A program made the position numbers and the translations under genes. From positions 1,845,001 through 1,909,000 of the forward strand of contig NZ_CP113524.1 in NCBI RefSeq assembly GCF_026723765.1: a stretch of DNA of 64,000 nucleotides. The letters are read 5' to 3'. The DNA comes from Lacrimispora xylanolytica. Lineage in GTDB: Bacteria; Bacillota; Clostridia; Lachnospirales; Lachnospiraceae. Below are positions 57,143 through 64,000 of this stretch, in pieces. Every line of letters starts with the position of its first letter. Position 1 is the first letter of the stretch. Under the pieces are notes generated by a model that was not told the DNA's origin, made no database searches, and saw only the letters and a program-made list of their open reading frames with translations.

Positions 57143-58547
57143 TTCTTTTCATAGACTCCTTCTTGGTGCTCCTAAAAGTGGCAGCGGAAAGACCATGATT
57201 ACCTGTGGGCTGTTAACCGCATTTCAATTACGAGACATTTCCTGCCGCTCCTTTAAATGCGGCCCCGACTTCATTGACCCCATGTTCCATAAACATGTGC
57301 TGGGCATAGAAGGCGGAAATTTAGATACATATTTTCTGGAAAAAGAAAGAGTAAGGGACCAGTTCATGGCAAGGGCATTAGGTGCGGATGTGTCTGTCAT
57401 AGAAGGGGTTATGGGGTATTACGATGGAGTGGGAGGCAATACCACCCAGGCAAGCTCCTACGAAGTAGCCTGCGCCATAGATGCCCCTGTAGTCCTGATT
57501 ATAGATTGCAAGGGTGCCAGCCTTTCTCTGGCGGCTGTGGCAAAGGGGTTCCTGGAGTATAAGGCTGACAGCCATATTGCCGGTGTTATCCTAAATCGTA
57601 CCTCAAAGGCCATGGCAGAACGACTGAAACCAGAGATAGAGGCACTGGGAGTAAAGGTTTACGGATATCTGCCGGAATGCGAGGAAGGGAGACTAGACAG
57701 CCGTCATCTTGGCCTGGTTCTGCCGGGTGAGATCGGGGGGCTGAAAGAAAAGCTGAAACAATTGGCTGAGACTATGGAAGCTACCATAGATATTCAAGGG
57801 CTGTTAGAGCTGGCAAGGAGTGCAAGTCCTCTTTTAACGTCTGATTCTTTTGTTGAAGAGAATGTACCTATAGGTGAAGAACAAGAACAGGTGTCCATCG
57901 GAATTGCAATGGATGATGCTTTTTGCTTTTATTACCAGGAAAATCTGGAACTTTTAAAATCCATGGGAGCAAGGCTGGTTCCATTTAGTCCGTGTAAGGA
58001 CCATAAGCTGCCGGAAGGAATCTTAGGGATTCTCCTTGGGGGCGGTTATCCTGAGCTATATGCAAAAGAATTGTCTGAGAACACCTCCATGCTTTCAGAC
58101 GTGAACCAAGCGTTTCATTCCTCCCTGCCCATATTGGCTGAATGCGGTGGTTTTATGTATCTTCATGAAGAGCTTACCACTGATGAGGGTACTTATCCCA
58201 TGGCTGGGGTAATTAAAGGGAAGGTATTTCCCACCAAACGGCTGGGACGATTCGGTTATATTGAGGTCCATCCCAAGGAAGACCTTTCATTTCTGAAAAA
58301 AGGAGAATCCATACGAGGCCACGAATTTCACTATTGGGACAGCGAAAATAATGGTGACCATATGGAAGCGGTAAAGCCGGGACAAAACAGAAGCTGGGAC
58401 TGTGTTCATGGGAAGAATCATCTGATGGCAGGCTTTCCTCATTTTTATTATCCTTCTAACCCATCCTTGCCCCGCCGCTTTTTGGAAGCCTGTAGAAACT
58501 ATAAGTCACAAGAATGCAGTGAAATGCCTGTGACGGGAAAGGGCTGA
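57135..58547 (+). CDS. cbiA: Cobyrinate a,c-diamide synthase
   Basis: Amidates carboxylates a and c of cobyrinate using glutamine and ATP. I prefer the TTG at 57135, 8 nt after GGAGG (57122-57126), over the GTG at 57126 that overlaps that site; 470 aa. The N-terminal ATPase half has G-A-P-K-S-G-S-G-K-T, and F-K-C-G-P-D-F-I-D-P; the C-terminal glutaminase half has nucleophile Cys in L-A-E-C-G-G-F-M-Y. Confidence 0.93.
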   Translation: MRDSFHRLLLGAPKSGSGKTMITCGLLTAFQLRDISCRSFKCGPDFIDPMFHKHVLGIEGGNLDTYFLEKERVRDQFMARALGADVSVIEGVMGYYDGVGGNTTQASSYEVACAIDAPVVLIIDCKGASLSLAAVAKGFLEYKADSHIAGVILNRTSKAMAERLKPEIEALGVKVYGYLPECEEGRLDSRHLGLVLPGEIGGLKEKLKQLAETMEATIDIQGLLELARSASPLLTSDSFVEENVPIGEEQEQVSIGIAMDDAFCFYYQENLELLKSMGARLVPFSPCKDHKLPEGILGILLGGGYPELYAKELSENTSMLSDVNQAFHSSLPILAECGGFMYLHEELTTDEGTYPMAGVIKGKVFPTKRLGRFGYIEVHPKEDLSFLKKGESIRGHEFHYWDSENNGDHMEAVKPGQNRSWDCVHGKNHLMAGFPHFYYPSNPSLPRRFLEACRNYKSQECSEMPVTGKG

Positions 58548-58551
58548 TGAT

Positions 58552-59631
58552 ATGACAGAGGAATTAAAGGAATCTTTACTTAAAATCGCTCCACTGGATG
58601 AAGAAGCCATGGAGATGTCCAAAATTCGATGGAGCCGGGTTGCAAAACCGCTCTACAGCCTTGGGGCCCTGGAAGAGGACATCATTAAAATAGCAGGAAT
58701 CAGCCAAAATCCCAGAGTCCATATGGATAAAAAAGCACTGATCATTATGTGTGGGGATAATGGAATTGTGGAAGAAGGGGTTACACAGACTGGGCAGGAA
58801 GTAACTGCGGTTGTAACTGAAAATATGACCCATGGGAACAGCAGCGTCTGTATTATGGCAGAGCGGGCAGAAGTGGACGTATTTCCTGTCGATATAGGTG
58901 TTTCCAGAGATTTAGAATCCGGGGACCGTTACCCCCTCATACGTAAAAAACTGGCTTATGGAACGAAAAACTTCTGCAAGGAGCCTGCAATGACAAGGCA
59001 GGAGACCATAAAAGCAATTGAAACCGGTATGGAACTTGTAAAAGTTCTGGCAGAGAGAGGCTACCGTCTGATTGCCACGGGAGAGATGGGAATTGGAAAC
59101 ACCACCACCAGCAGTGCGGTAACCTCCATGCTGTTAAGTATGGAGCCTGGCCTATTGACAGGCAGAGGTGCGGGGTTAAGCGATGAGGGACTGGACCGGA
59201 AGCGTAGGGTCATTGAGGAAGCCGTAAGAACCTACGGGCCTTCCTGCAAGGACGGGATCGATGTTCTTTCCAAGGTAGGTGGGTTTGATCTGGCTGGCCT
59301 TACGGGAGTTTTTCTGGGAGGTGCCATTTACCGGATCCCCATTCTTTTGGATGGATTTATTTCAGGAGCAGCCGCTCTGGCTGCGGAAAAGATCCATCCT
59401 GGCTGCCGTGATTTTATGCTAGCGTCCCATGTTTCGGCAGAACCAGCAGGAAAGCTGCTCCTTGATGAGCTTAAGCTGACTCCTCTCATTCAGGCAGGTC
59501 TTTGCCTTGGAGAAGGAAGCGGAGCCGTGGCTGCCATTCCCCTCCTTACTATGGCGGCTGATATTTATGAGAAGATGAGCTCCTTTGAAGATATAAAGAT
59601 TGAAGAGTATAAGCCTTTGGGAGGTAAATGA
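58552..59631 (+). CDS. cobT: Nicotinate-nucleotide-dimethylbenzimidazole phosphoribosyltransferase
   Basis: Activates the lower-ligand base as its alpha-riboside phosphate. The 359-aa product has M-C-G-D-N-G-I-V-E-E-G-V and G-E-M-G-I-G-N-T-T-T-S-S-A. The stop overlaps the cobU start. Anaerobes may use bases other than dimethylbenzimidazole. Confidence 0.94.
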   Translation: MTEELKESLLKIAPLDEEAMEMSKIRWSRVAKPLYSLGALEEDIIKIAGISQNPRVHMDKKALIIMCGDNGIVEEGVTQTGQEVTAVVTENMTHGNSSVCIMAERAEVDVFPVDIGVSRDLESGDRYPLIRKKLAYGTKNFCKEPAMTRQETIKAIETGMELVKVLAERGYRLIATGEMGIGNTTTSSAVTSMLLSMEPGLLTGRGAGLSDEGLDRKRRVIEEAVRTYGPSCKDGIDVLSKVGGFDLAGLTGVFLGGAIYRIPILLDGFISGAAALAAEKIHPGCRDFMLASHVSAEPAGKLLLDELKLTPLIQAGLCLGEGSGAVAAIPLLTMAADIYEKMSSFEDIKIEEYKPLGGK

Positions 59632-60179
59632 TGATAACCCTGATCATCGGAGGAAGCGGAAGCGGAAAATCAGAATATGCAGAAAACATGATTACCAGCC
59701 GGTCCAAGGGAAGGTGTATCTATATCGCTACCATGAAGCCCTGGGATGAGGAATGTGAAAAGCGGATTCAGAGGCACCGACTCATGAGGGCTGAAAAAGG
59801 ATTCGAGACGGTGGAATGCTACCGGGATTTAAAAGAAGTCCATTTCTCACAACAGGAGGCGGTTTTGGAGGTCCTTCTGGAATGCATGTCAAATCTGGTA
59901 TCCAACGAGCTTTTTGGCCTTTTGGAACAGGGGGAAGTCTTACTGACGCCCCATGAGGCAGTGACGGAAATTTTAGAAGGCATCAGCCGTATCCACCTTC
60001 AGACAGGTAATCTTACCATAGTGACCAATGAAGTCTTTTCCGACGGAGACAGCTATAGCATTCAGACCAATGAATACCGGGAGGCCCTGGCAAGAATCAA
60101 TCAGGAGATTGCCCGTATTTCAGATCGCGTGATAGAAGTGACAGCAGGAATCCCGATAATCGTAAAAGGAATTAATTGA
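59628..60179 (+). CDS. cobU: Adenosylcobinamide kinase / guanylyltransferase
   Basis: 183-aa bifunctional enzyme phosphorylating and then guanylylating adenosylcobinamide. P-loop G-G-S-G-S-G-K-S-E-Y-A-E, Y-I-A-T-M-K-P-W-D-E-E and R-I-Q-R-H-R-L. The start can be either ATG at 59628 or 59631; GGGAGG is at 59620-59625. After this gene the run of cobalamin genes is broken by a promoter and the hydrogenase set. Confidence 0.92.
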   Translation: MMITLIIGGSGSGKSEYAENMITSRSKGRCIYIATMKPWDEECEKRIQRHRLMRAEKGFETVECYRDLKEVHFSQQEAVLEVLLECMSNLVSNELFGLLEQGEVLLTPHEAVTEILEGISRIHLQTGNLTIVTNEVFSDGDSYSIQTNEYREALARINQEIARISDRVIEVTAGIPIIVKGIN

Positions 60180-60204
60180 AAAAAATCCTCAAGTATGATA
60201 TTAT
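60176..60204 (+). promoter_or_regulatory. Promoter of the hydrogenase-maturation operon
   Basis: TTGAAA (60176-60181), 17-bp spacer, TATTAT (60199-60204). It overlaps the cobU stop codon. Confidence 0.6.
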
Positions 60205-60306
60205 CTTAACATAGCAGTATCCTGACACCAAAAACGTTGTTTGAGGTAGAAGGTTCGGCATTTGGGGAATGTTATGTTTGCCGCACCTTTTTGGTGCGGT
60301 TTTTTG
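60205..60306 (+). promoter_or_regulatory. Leader with terminator/antiterminator before the hyd operon
   Basis: CCGCACC (60281-60287) pairs with GGTGCGG (60293-60299), then six T (60300-60305): an intrinsic terminator inside the leader. GGTTCGGCA (60252-60260) can pair in 8 of 9 positions with TGCCGCACC (60279-60287), the terminator's 5' arm, forming an antiterminator. AACATA/TATGTT (60208-60213 with 60273-60278) and CATT/AATG could form further helices. No known riboswitch class recognised. Confidence 0.6.
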
Positions 60307-60353
60307 CATGTTAAAAGAACCGTATCAGGTGTGATGAAGATGGAGGAACAGAC

Positions 60354-60605
60354 ATGGAAACTAGAATTGCTGTTATCGGAATCGTGGTGGAGGAAGAGGA
60401 GTCTGTAGAGCTGCTTAATGATATCCTTCATGACTACCGCAATATTATCATTGGGCGCATGGGAATCCCATATCCTCAAAAAGGAGTCTGCATCATAAGC
60501 ATAGCGGTTGACGGACCGCAGACCGCCATTTCTGCGCTGACGGGAAAGATCGGGAAGCTGAAAGGAATCAGCTCCAAGACAGCTTACCAGGGAGTAAGCG
60601 GTTGA
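60354..60605 (+). CDS. TM1266-family iron-only hydrogenase system regulator
   Basis: 83 aa; a small ferredoxin-like-fold (ACT/NikR-like) protein of the TM1266 family, usually found with [FeFe]-hydrogenase genes. Features: T-R-I-A-V-I-G-I-V-V-E, I-I-I-G-R-M-G-I-P-Y and a G-K-I-G-K-L-K-G-I-S-S-K end. GGAGG precedes the ATG. A regulatory role is presumed from family context. Confidence 0.85.
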   Translation: METRIAVIGIVVEEEESVELLNDILHDYRNIIIGRMGIPYPQKGVCIISIAVDGPQTAISALTGKIGKLKGISSKTAYQGVSG

Positions 60606-60705
60606 TAAAAAGCCGGAAATAATTTCAAAAGACCAAGGTCTTATGAAGTAATATACCACTGACGGAGAAGCAAAAAGCTGACCCTAAAGAAAGGAAGTAA
60701 CATTT

Positions 60706-62121
60706 ATGTATGATCCTAAATCGCTGAAGGCGGAAGAATTCATTTCACACGAAGAAATTCTTGAAACACTTGATTATGCGGAAAGAAACAAAGACAATGT
60801 AGAGCTGATCGACCAGATTATTGAAAAGGCACGCAGCTTAAAGGGACTGACACACCGGGAGGCTTCTGTGCTTCTGGCCTGTGATATCCCGGAGAAGATT
60901 AAAGAGCTTTATGATCTGGCGGAGCAGATTAAAAAAGACTTTTACGGAAACCGTATCGTTATGTTCGCTCCATTGTATCTGTCCAATTACTGTGTAAACG
61001 GCTGTACTTATTGTCCTTACCATTTAAAGAACAAACACATAGCAAGAAAGAAACTGACTCAGGAAGAGGTAAGGAAAGAAGTGATTGCACTTCAGGATAT
61101 GGGGCACAAGCGCCTTGCTATAGAGGCCGGCGAGGACCCGGTAAACAATCCCATCGAGTATATATTAGAATGTATTGATACCATTTACTCCATCAAGCAT
61201 AAGAACGGCGAGATACGAAGGGTCAATGTCAATATAGCGGCAACCACAGTGGAGAATTACCGTAAGCTAAAGGATGCAGGAATCGGAACCTACATTCTTT
61301 TTCAGGAAACATATCATAAAGAGAGCTACGAAGAGCTTCACCCAACAGGTCCAAAGCATGATTATGCCTACCATACCGAGGCCATGGACCGTGCCATGGA
61401 TGGGGGGATTGATGATGTGGGCTTAGGCGTGCTTTTTGGTCTGGAACGTTATAAATATGAATTTGCAGGTCTTTTGATGCATGCGGAGCATTTAGAGGCA
61501 GCAAAAGGGGTAGGTCCTCATACCATCAGTGTTCCCCGTATTAAGGCTGCGGATGATATTGACCCGTCAGCATTTGCCAATGGAATTGATGATGAGATAT
61601 TTGCCAAATTATGTGCTCTGATCCGGGTTTCTGTGCCTTATACAGGAATGATCATTTCTACCAGAGAAAGTCAGGCGGTAAGGGAAAAAGTGCTTCGTCT
61701 TGGCGTGTCTCAGGTGAGCGGTGGTTCCAGAACAAGCGTCGGCGGATATCAGGAAGAGGAACGTCCTACAGATACCGAGCAGTTTGATGTATCGGATCAG
61801 CGTTCCCTTGATGAGGTGGTTCGCTGGCTCATGGATATGGGATATATTCCTTCCTTTTGTACTGCCTGCTACCGGGAGGGAAGGACCGGAGACCGTTTTA
61901 TGAAGCTGTTAAAGAGCGGCCAGATTCATAATTGCTGCCAGCCCAATGCACTTATGACTTTAAAGGAATATTTAATGGATTACGCCTCAGAAGAGACCCA
62001 TCAAGTGGGACAGGCGCTGATTGAAGCCGAATTAGACCGTATTCCCAAAGAAAAGGTACGGCTGATTTGTGAAGATCATTTAAAGAAGATAGAAGAAGGC
62101 ATCAGGGATTTCCGTTTCTAG
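60706..62121 (+). CDS. hydG: [FeFe]-hydrogenase maturase HydG
   Basis: Radical-SAM tyrosine lyase making the CO and CN ligands of the H-cluster. The 471-aa product has the radical-SAM cysteines C96-x3-C100-x2-C103 in N-Y-C-V-N-G-C-T-Y-C, and a second cluster site near the C-terminus (C-T-A-C-Y with a later N-C-C). AAAGGAAG precedes the ATG. It is followed by hydF; hydE is not in the window. Confidence 0.95.
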   Translation: MYDPKSLKAEEFISHEEILETLDYAERNKDNVELIDQIIEKARSLKGLTHREASVLLACDIPEKIKELYDLAEQIKKDFYGNRIVMFAPLYLSNYCVNGCTYCPYHLKNKHIARKKLTQEEVRKEVIALQDMGHKRLAIEAGEDPVNNPIEYILECIDTIYSIKHKNGEIRRVNVNIAATTVENYRKLKDAGIGTYILFQETYHKESYEELHPTGPKHDYAYHTEAMDRAMDGGIDDVGLGVLFGLERYKYEFAGLLMHAEHLEAAKGVGPHTISVPRIKAADDIDPSAFANGIDDEIFAKLCALIRVSVPYTGMIISTRESQAVREKVLRLGVSQVSGGSRTSVGGYQEEERPTDTEQFDVSDQRSLDEVVRWLMDMGYIPSFCTACYREGRTGDRFMKLLKSGQIHNCCQPNALMTLKEYLMDYASEETHQVGQALIEAELDRIPKEKVRLICEDHLKKIEEGIRDFRF

Positions 62122-62152
62122 TAGTAGCACATACGAATAATGAGGTGAAAGC

Positions 62153-63349
62153 ATGGGACTTAACGAGACACCGTCATCTGAACGGGTACACATCGGCTTT
62201 TTCGGCCGCCGCAATGCAGGCAAATCCAGCGTAGTCAATGCAGTGACAGGACAGGAACTGTCCGTAGTATCTGATGTAAAAGGCACCACCACCGATCCTG
62301 TTTACAAGTCCATGGAGCTTCTTCCCATGGGTCCGGTAGTCATCATAGATACCCCAGGTTTTGATGATGAGGGAGCCTTGGGGGAAATGAGAGTCAGAAA
62401 GACAAAGCAGATACTTAACCGGGCAGACTGTGCTGTTTTAGTGGTTGACGGCACCCTTGGTAAGACTGAGATGGATGAAGAACTCATCGGCCTGTTTCAA
62501 GAAAAAAAAATACCTTATGTAGTCGCTTATAATAAATGTGACCAGACAGGCAGTCAGGAGTATTCAGACGGTTTGGCTGTCAGTGCAACCGAAGGGCTGT
62601 TTATCCATGAATTAAAGGAGAGAATCGGAGCCCTTGTAAATACCGGGGATGCCAAGATGAAGATTGTCGGAGATTTATTAAAGCCTCTGGATCTGATTGT
62701 TCTCGTAATCCCAATTGACACGGCAGCACCCAAAGGACGTCTCATACTGCCGCAGCAGCAGACCATAAGGGATATTCTGGAAGCAGGGGCCGTAGCCATT
62801 TCCGTTCGTGACACGGAACTTAAGGATACTCTTCATCGGCTAGGGACAAAGCCTGCTCTTGTGATTACCGACAGCCAGGCGTTTGAACAGGTAAATAAGG
62901 ATACGCCGGAAGATATTTTACTTATCTCTTTTTCCATTCTCATGGCCAGATACAAGGGCTTTCTGGCTGATGCGGTGAAAGGCGTTTCCGTAATTCCAGA
63001 GTTAAAGGATGGGGATAAGGTTCTTATTTCTGAAGGCTGTACCCACCACCGGCAGTGCGATGACATCGGCACGGTAAAGCTGCCCCGCTGGCTGAAGGAG
63101 TCTACGGGAAAGGAGCTTGTAATAGAAACCACATCCGGCAGAGAATTCCCCGATGATATTTCTTCCTACCGCCTGATTATCCACTGCGGAGGCTGTATGC
63201 TGAATGAAAGAGAGATGGAGTACCGCAGAAAATGCGCGGCAGATGCCGGTGTGGCATTTACCAATTATGGAACAGCCATTGCATTTATGAAAGGGATTTT
63301 AAAGAGAAGTCTCATGGTACTTCCGGATTTGGAACATTTGATACCATAA
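62153..63349 (+). CDS. hydF: [FeFe]-hydrogenase maturation GTPase HydF
   Basis: GTPase scaffold that carries the H-cluster precursor and delivers it to the hydrogenase. The 398-aa product has G-R-R-N-A-G-K-S-S (18-26), D-T-P-G-F-D and N-K-C-D of the GTPase, and the C-terminal iron-sulfur site C-T-H-H-R-Q-C with H-C-G-G-C. GAGGTG precedes the ATG. A terminator follows, closing the hyd operon. Confidence 0.95.
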   Translation: MGLNETPSSERVHIGFFGRRNAGKSSVVNAVTGQELSVVSDVKGTTTDPVYKSMELLPMGPVVIIDTPGFDDEGALGEMRVRKTKQILNRADCAVLVVDGTLGKTEMDEELIGLFQEKKIPYVVAYNKCDQTGSQEYSDGLAVSATEGLFIHELKERIGALVNTGDAKMKIVGDLLKPLDLIVLVIPIDTAAPKGRLILPQQQTIRDILEAGAVAISVRDTELKDTLHRLGTKPALVITDSQAFEQVNKDTPEDILLISFSILMARYKGFLADAVKGVSVIPELKDGDKVLISEGCTHHRQCDDIGTVKLPRWLKESTGKELVIETTSGREFPDDISSYRLIIHCGGCMLNEREMEYRRKCAADAGVAFTNYGTAIAFMKGILKRSLMVLPDLEHLIP

Positions 63350-63364
63350 TAGAATCACAGTATA

Positions 63365-63417
63365 AATAAAAGACAAGGCCAGTATCTGTAACCGAAGATA
63401 CTGCTTTGTCTTTTATT
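63365..63417. terminator. Terminator after hydF
   Basis: AATAAAAGACAA pairs with TTGTCTTTTATT and AGTATC with GATACT, with a small internal loop. A/T runs on both flanks. Confidence 0.85.
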
Positions 63418-63499
63418 GTTACTATATTGATGCTATAAAATAAATCACTCTATGGGGGTGAAATCTCAATTAAAATCACCACAGGTATCTGGAATACAA

Positions 63500-63578
63500 A
63501 TGACAATTTCCTGATTGTGTGGTATGATATTTTATGTCTAAAAATGGAAAAGTAATTTCATCGTTTGTAATTTAGACA
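63500..63578 (+). promoter_or_regulatory. Promoter and leader hairpin before cobS
   Basis: ATGACA (63500-63505), 17-bp spacer, TATGAT (63523-63528). The leader contains TGTCTAAA (63535-63542) inverted at TTTAGACA (63571-63578). It is too short for a cobalamin riboswitch. The rest of the gap 63350-63606 shows nothing else. Confidence 0.5.
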
Positions 63579-63606
63579 GGCTATGGCAGAGGCAGGTATA
63601 AAAATA

Positions 63607-64000
63607 ATGATAAATTTAATGGGAAGCTTTGTAATCGCATTTTCCATGTATTCCCGGATCCCCATGCCTCAGGTGGAATGGACCAGGGAACGGATGAAAT
63701 ATGCCATGTGCTTTTTTCCTCTCATTGGAGCGGTGATTGGAGTATTACAGCTATTGGTTTATTGGGCCTGTAATCGGTTTGGTTTTTCTTATTTTGGCAA
63801 ATTATTTCCTGTGATTCTCCCGATTCTTATTACAGGGGGAATTCACATGGATGGACTTTTAGATGTGATAGATGCAAGGTCCTCTCATATGGAGACAGAA
63901 AGGAAACTGGAAATTTTAAAGGATCCCCATACGGGAGCATTTGCCATCATAGGATGCGGCGTTTACCTGCTTTTATATGCGGCTGTATTTGGAGAGCTGA
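63607..64000 (+). CDS. cobS: Adenosylcobinamide-GDP ribazoletransferase (CobS), 3' partial
   Basis: Membrane enzyme joining adenosylcobinamide-GDP and alpha-ribazole, the last assembly step of adenosylcobalamin. The frame runs to the window end with no stop; 131 codons are visible. The CobS motif G-G-I-H-M-D-G-L-L-D-V-I-D-A and K-D-P-H-T-G-A-F-A are present with flanking membrane segments. The ATG at 63607 is chosen; an in-frame ATG at 63583 is the alternative. It is separated from cobU by the hyd genes. Confidence 0.9.
   Translation, partial: MINLMGSFVIAFSMYSRIPMPQVEWTRERMKYAMCFFPLIGAVIGVLQLLVYWACNRFGFSYFGKLFPVILPILITGGIHMDGLLDVIDARSSHMETERKLEILKDPHTGAFAIIGCGVYLLLYAAVFGEL

Noticed and set aside
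60201-60659. 152-aa minus-strand frame opposite the TM1266 gene
   Set aside because: Shadow of the plus-strand gene and terminator; no family resemblance.
63418-63606. Cobalamin riboswitch before cobS
   Set aside because: No B12-box-like sequence, and the leader after the promoter is only about 70 nt.

Overview
The window reads as ordinary chromosome of an anaerobic, spore-forming Firmicute of the Lachnospiraceae / Clostridium (Lacrimispora-like) type. The signs are AT-leaning Bacillota codon use, AGGAGG-type ribosome sites, consensus sigma-A promoters, Rho-independent terminators, a small acid-soluble spore protein gene, anaerobic cobalamin (cbi) synthesis and [FeFe]-hydrogenase maturation genes. 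The genus is an inference. I see no rRNA, tRNA, insertion sequence, prophage or CRISPR array.

Layout. 1-5951: tail of a division/cell-wall cluster (ftsW partial, murA, ftsQ, ftsZ) followed by two unrecognised genes. 5952-8182: a consensus promoter, a yybP-ykoY (Mn2+) riboswitch with its terminator, a further string of hairpins, then hflK-hflC. 8255-13707: one-carbon and methionine genes (metF, a separate MetH-activation protein, metH lacking that domain), trpS and a small RDAC-motif protein. 13925-17456: ahpC, an AhpF-like reductase with reversed domain order, and enolase. 17612-25776: a GNAT-RibD fusion, an MBL hydrolase, a phosphopantetheinyl transferase, two EamA transporters, cfa, a membrane-anchored phosphoesterase and an RpiR regulator. 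26058-28873: fruK-fruA. 28964-38040: envelope and housekeeping genes, with a pair of COG0523 (CobW-like) metal GTPase genes. 38188-45453: a YesM/YesN-like two-component system, a ribose-type sugar ABC transporter and a solitary TRAP-type binding protein. 45541-47565: a MocR regulator and its likely PNPOx-fold target. 47805-50287: a PspC / PadR / HAAS / DUF4097 / PspC envelope module. 50710-60179: an anaerobic cobalamin operon (cbiD-L-F-G-H-JE-T-A, cobT, cobU). 60354-63349: hydrogenase maturation genes (TM1266 regulator, hydG, hydF). 63607-64000: the start of cobS, cut by the window end.

How the parts connect. Cobalamin made by the cbi/cob genes would serve the B12-dependent MetH. Three stretches of RNA-level control stand out. 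A Mn2+ riboswitch sits upstream of hflKC, which is not its usual target. The leader of the hydG/hydF operon has an evident terminator/antiterminator pair and matches no class I recognise. The cobalamin operon, by contrast, has a leader too short for a B12 riboswitch. Shared promoter motifs link the MocR regulator to its neighbour, and a 21-bp-spaced direct repeat marks the PadR operon. Start codons were chosen from ribosome-binding sites where the longest reading frame looked wrong (for example murA, metH, eno, ahpC, the histidine kinase and cbiA).
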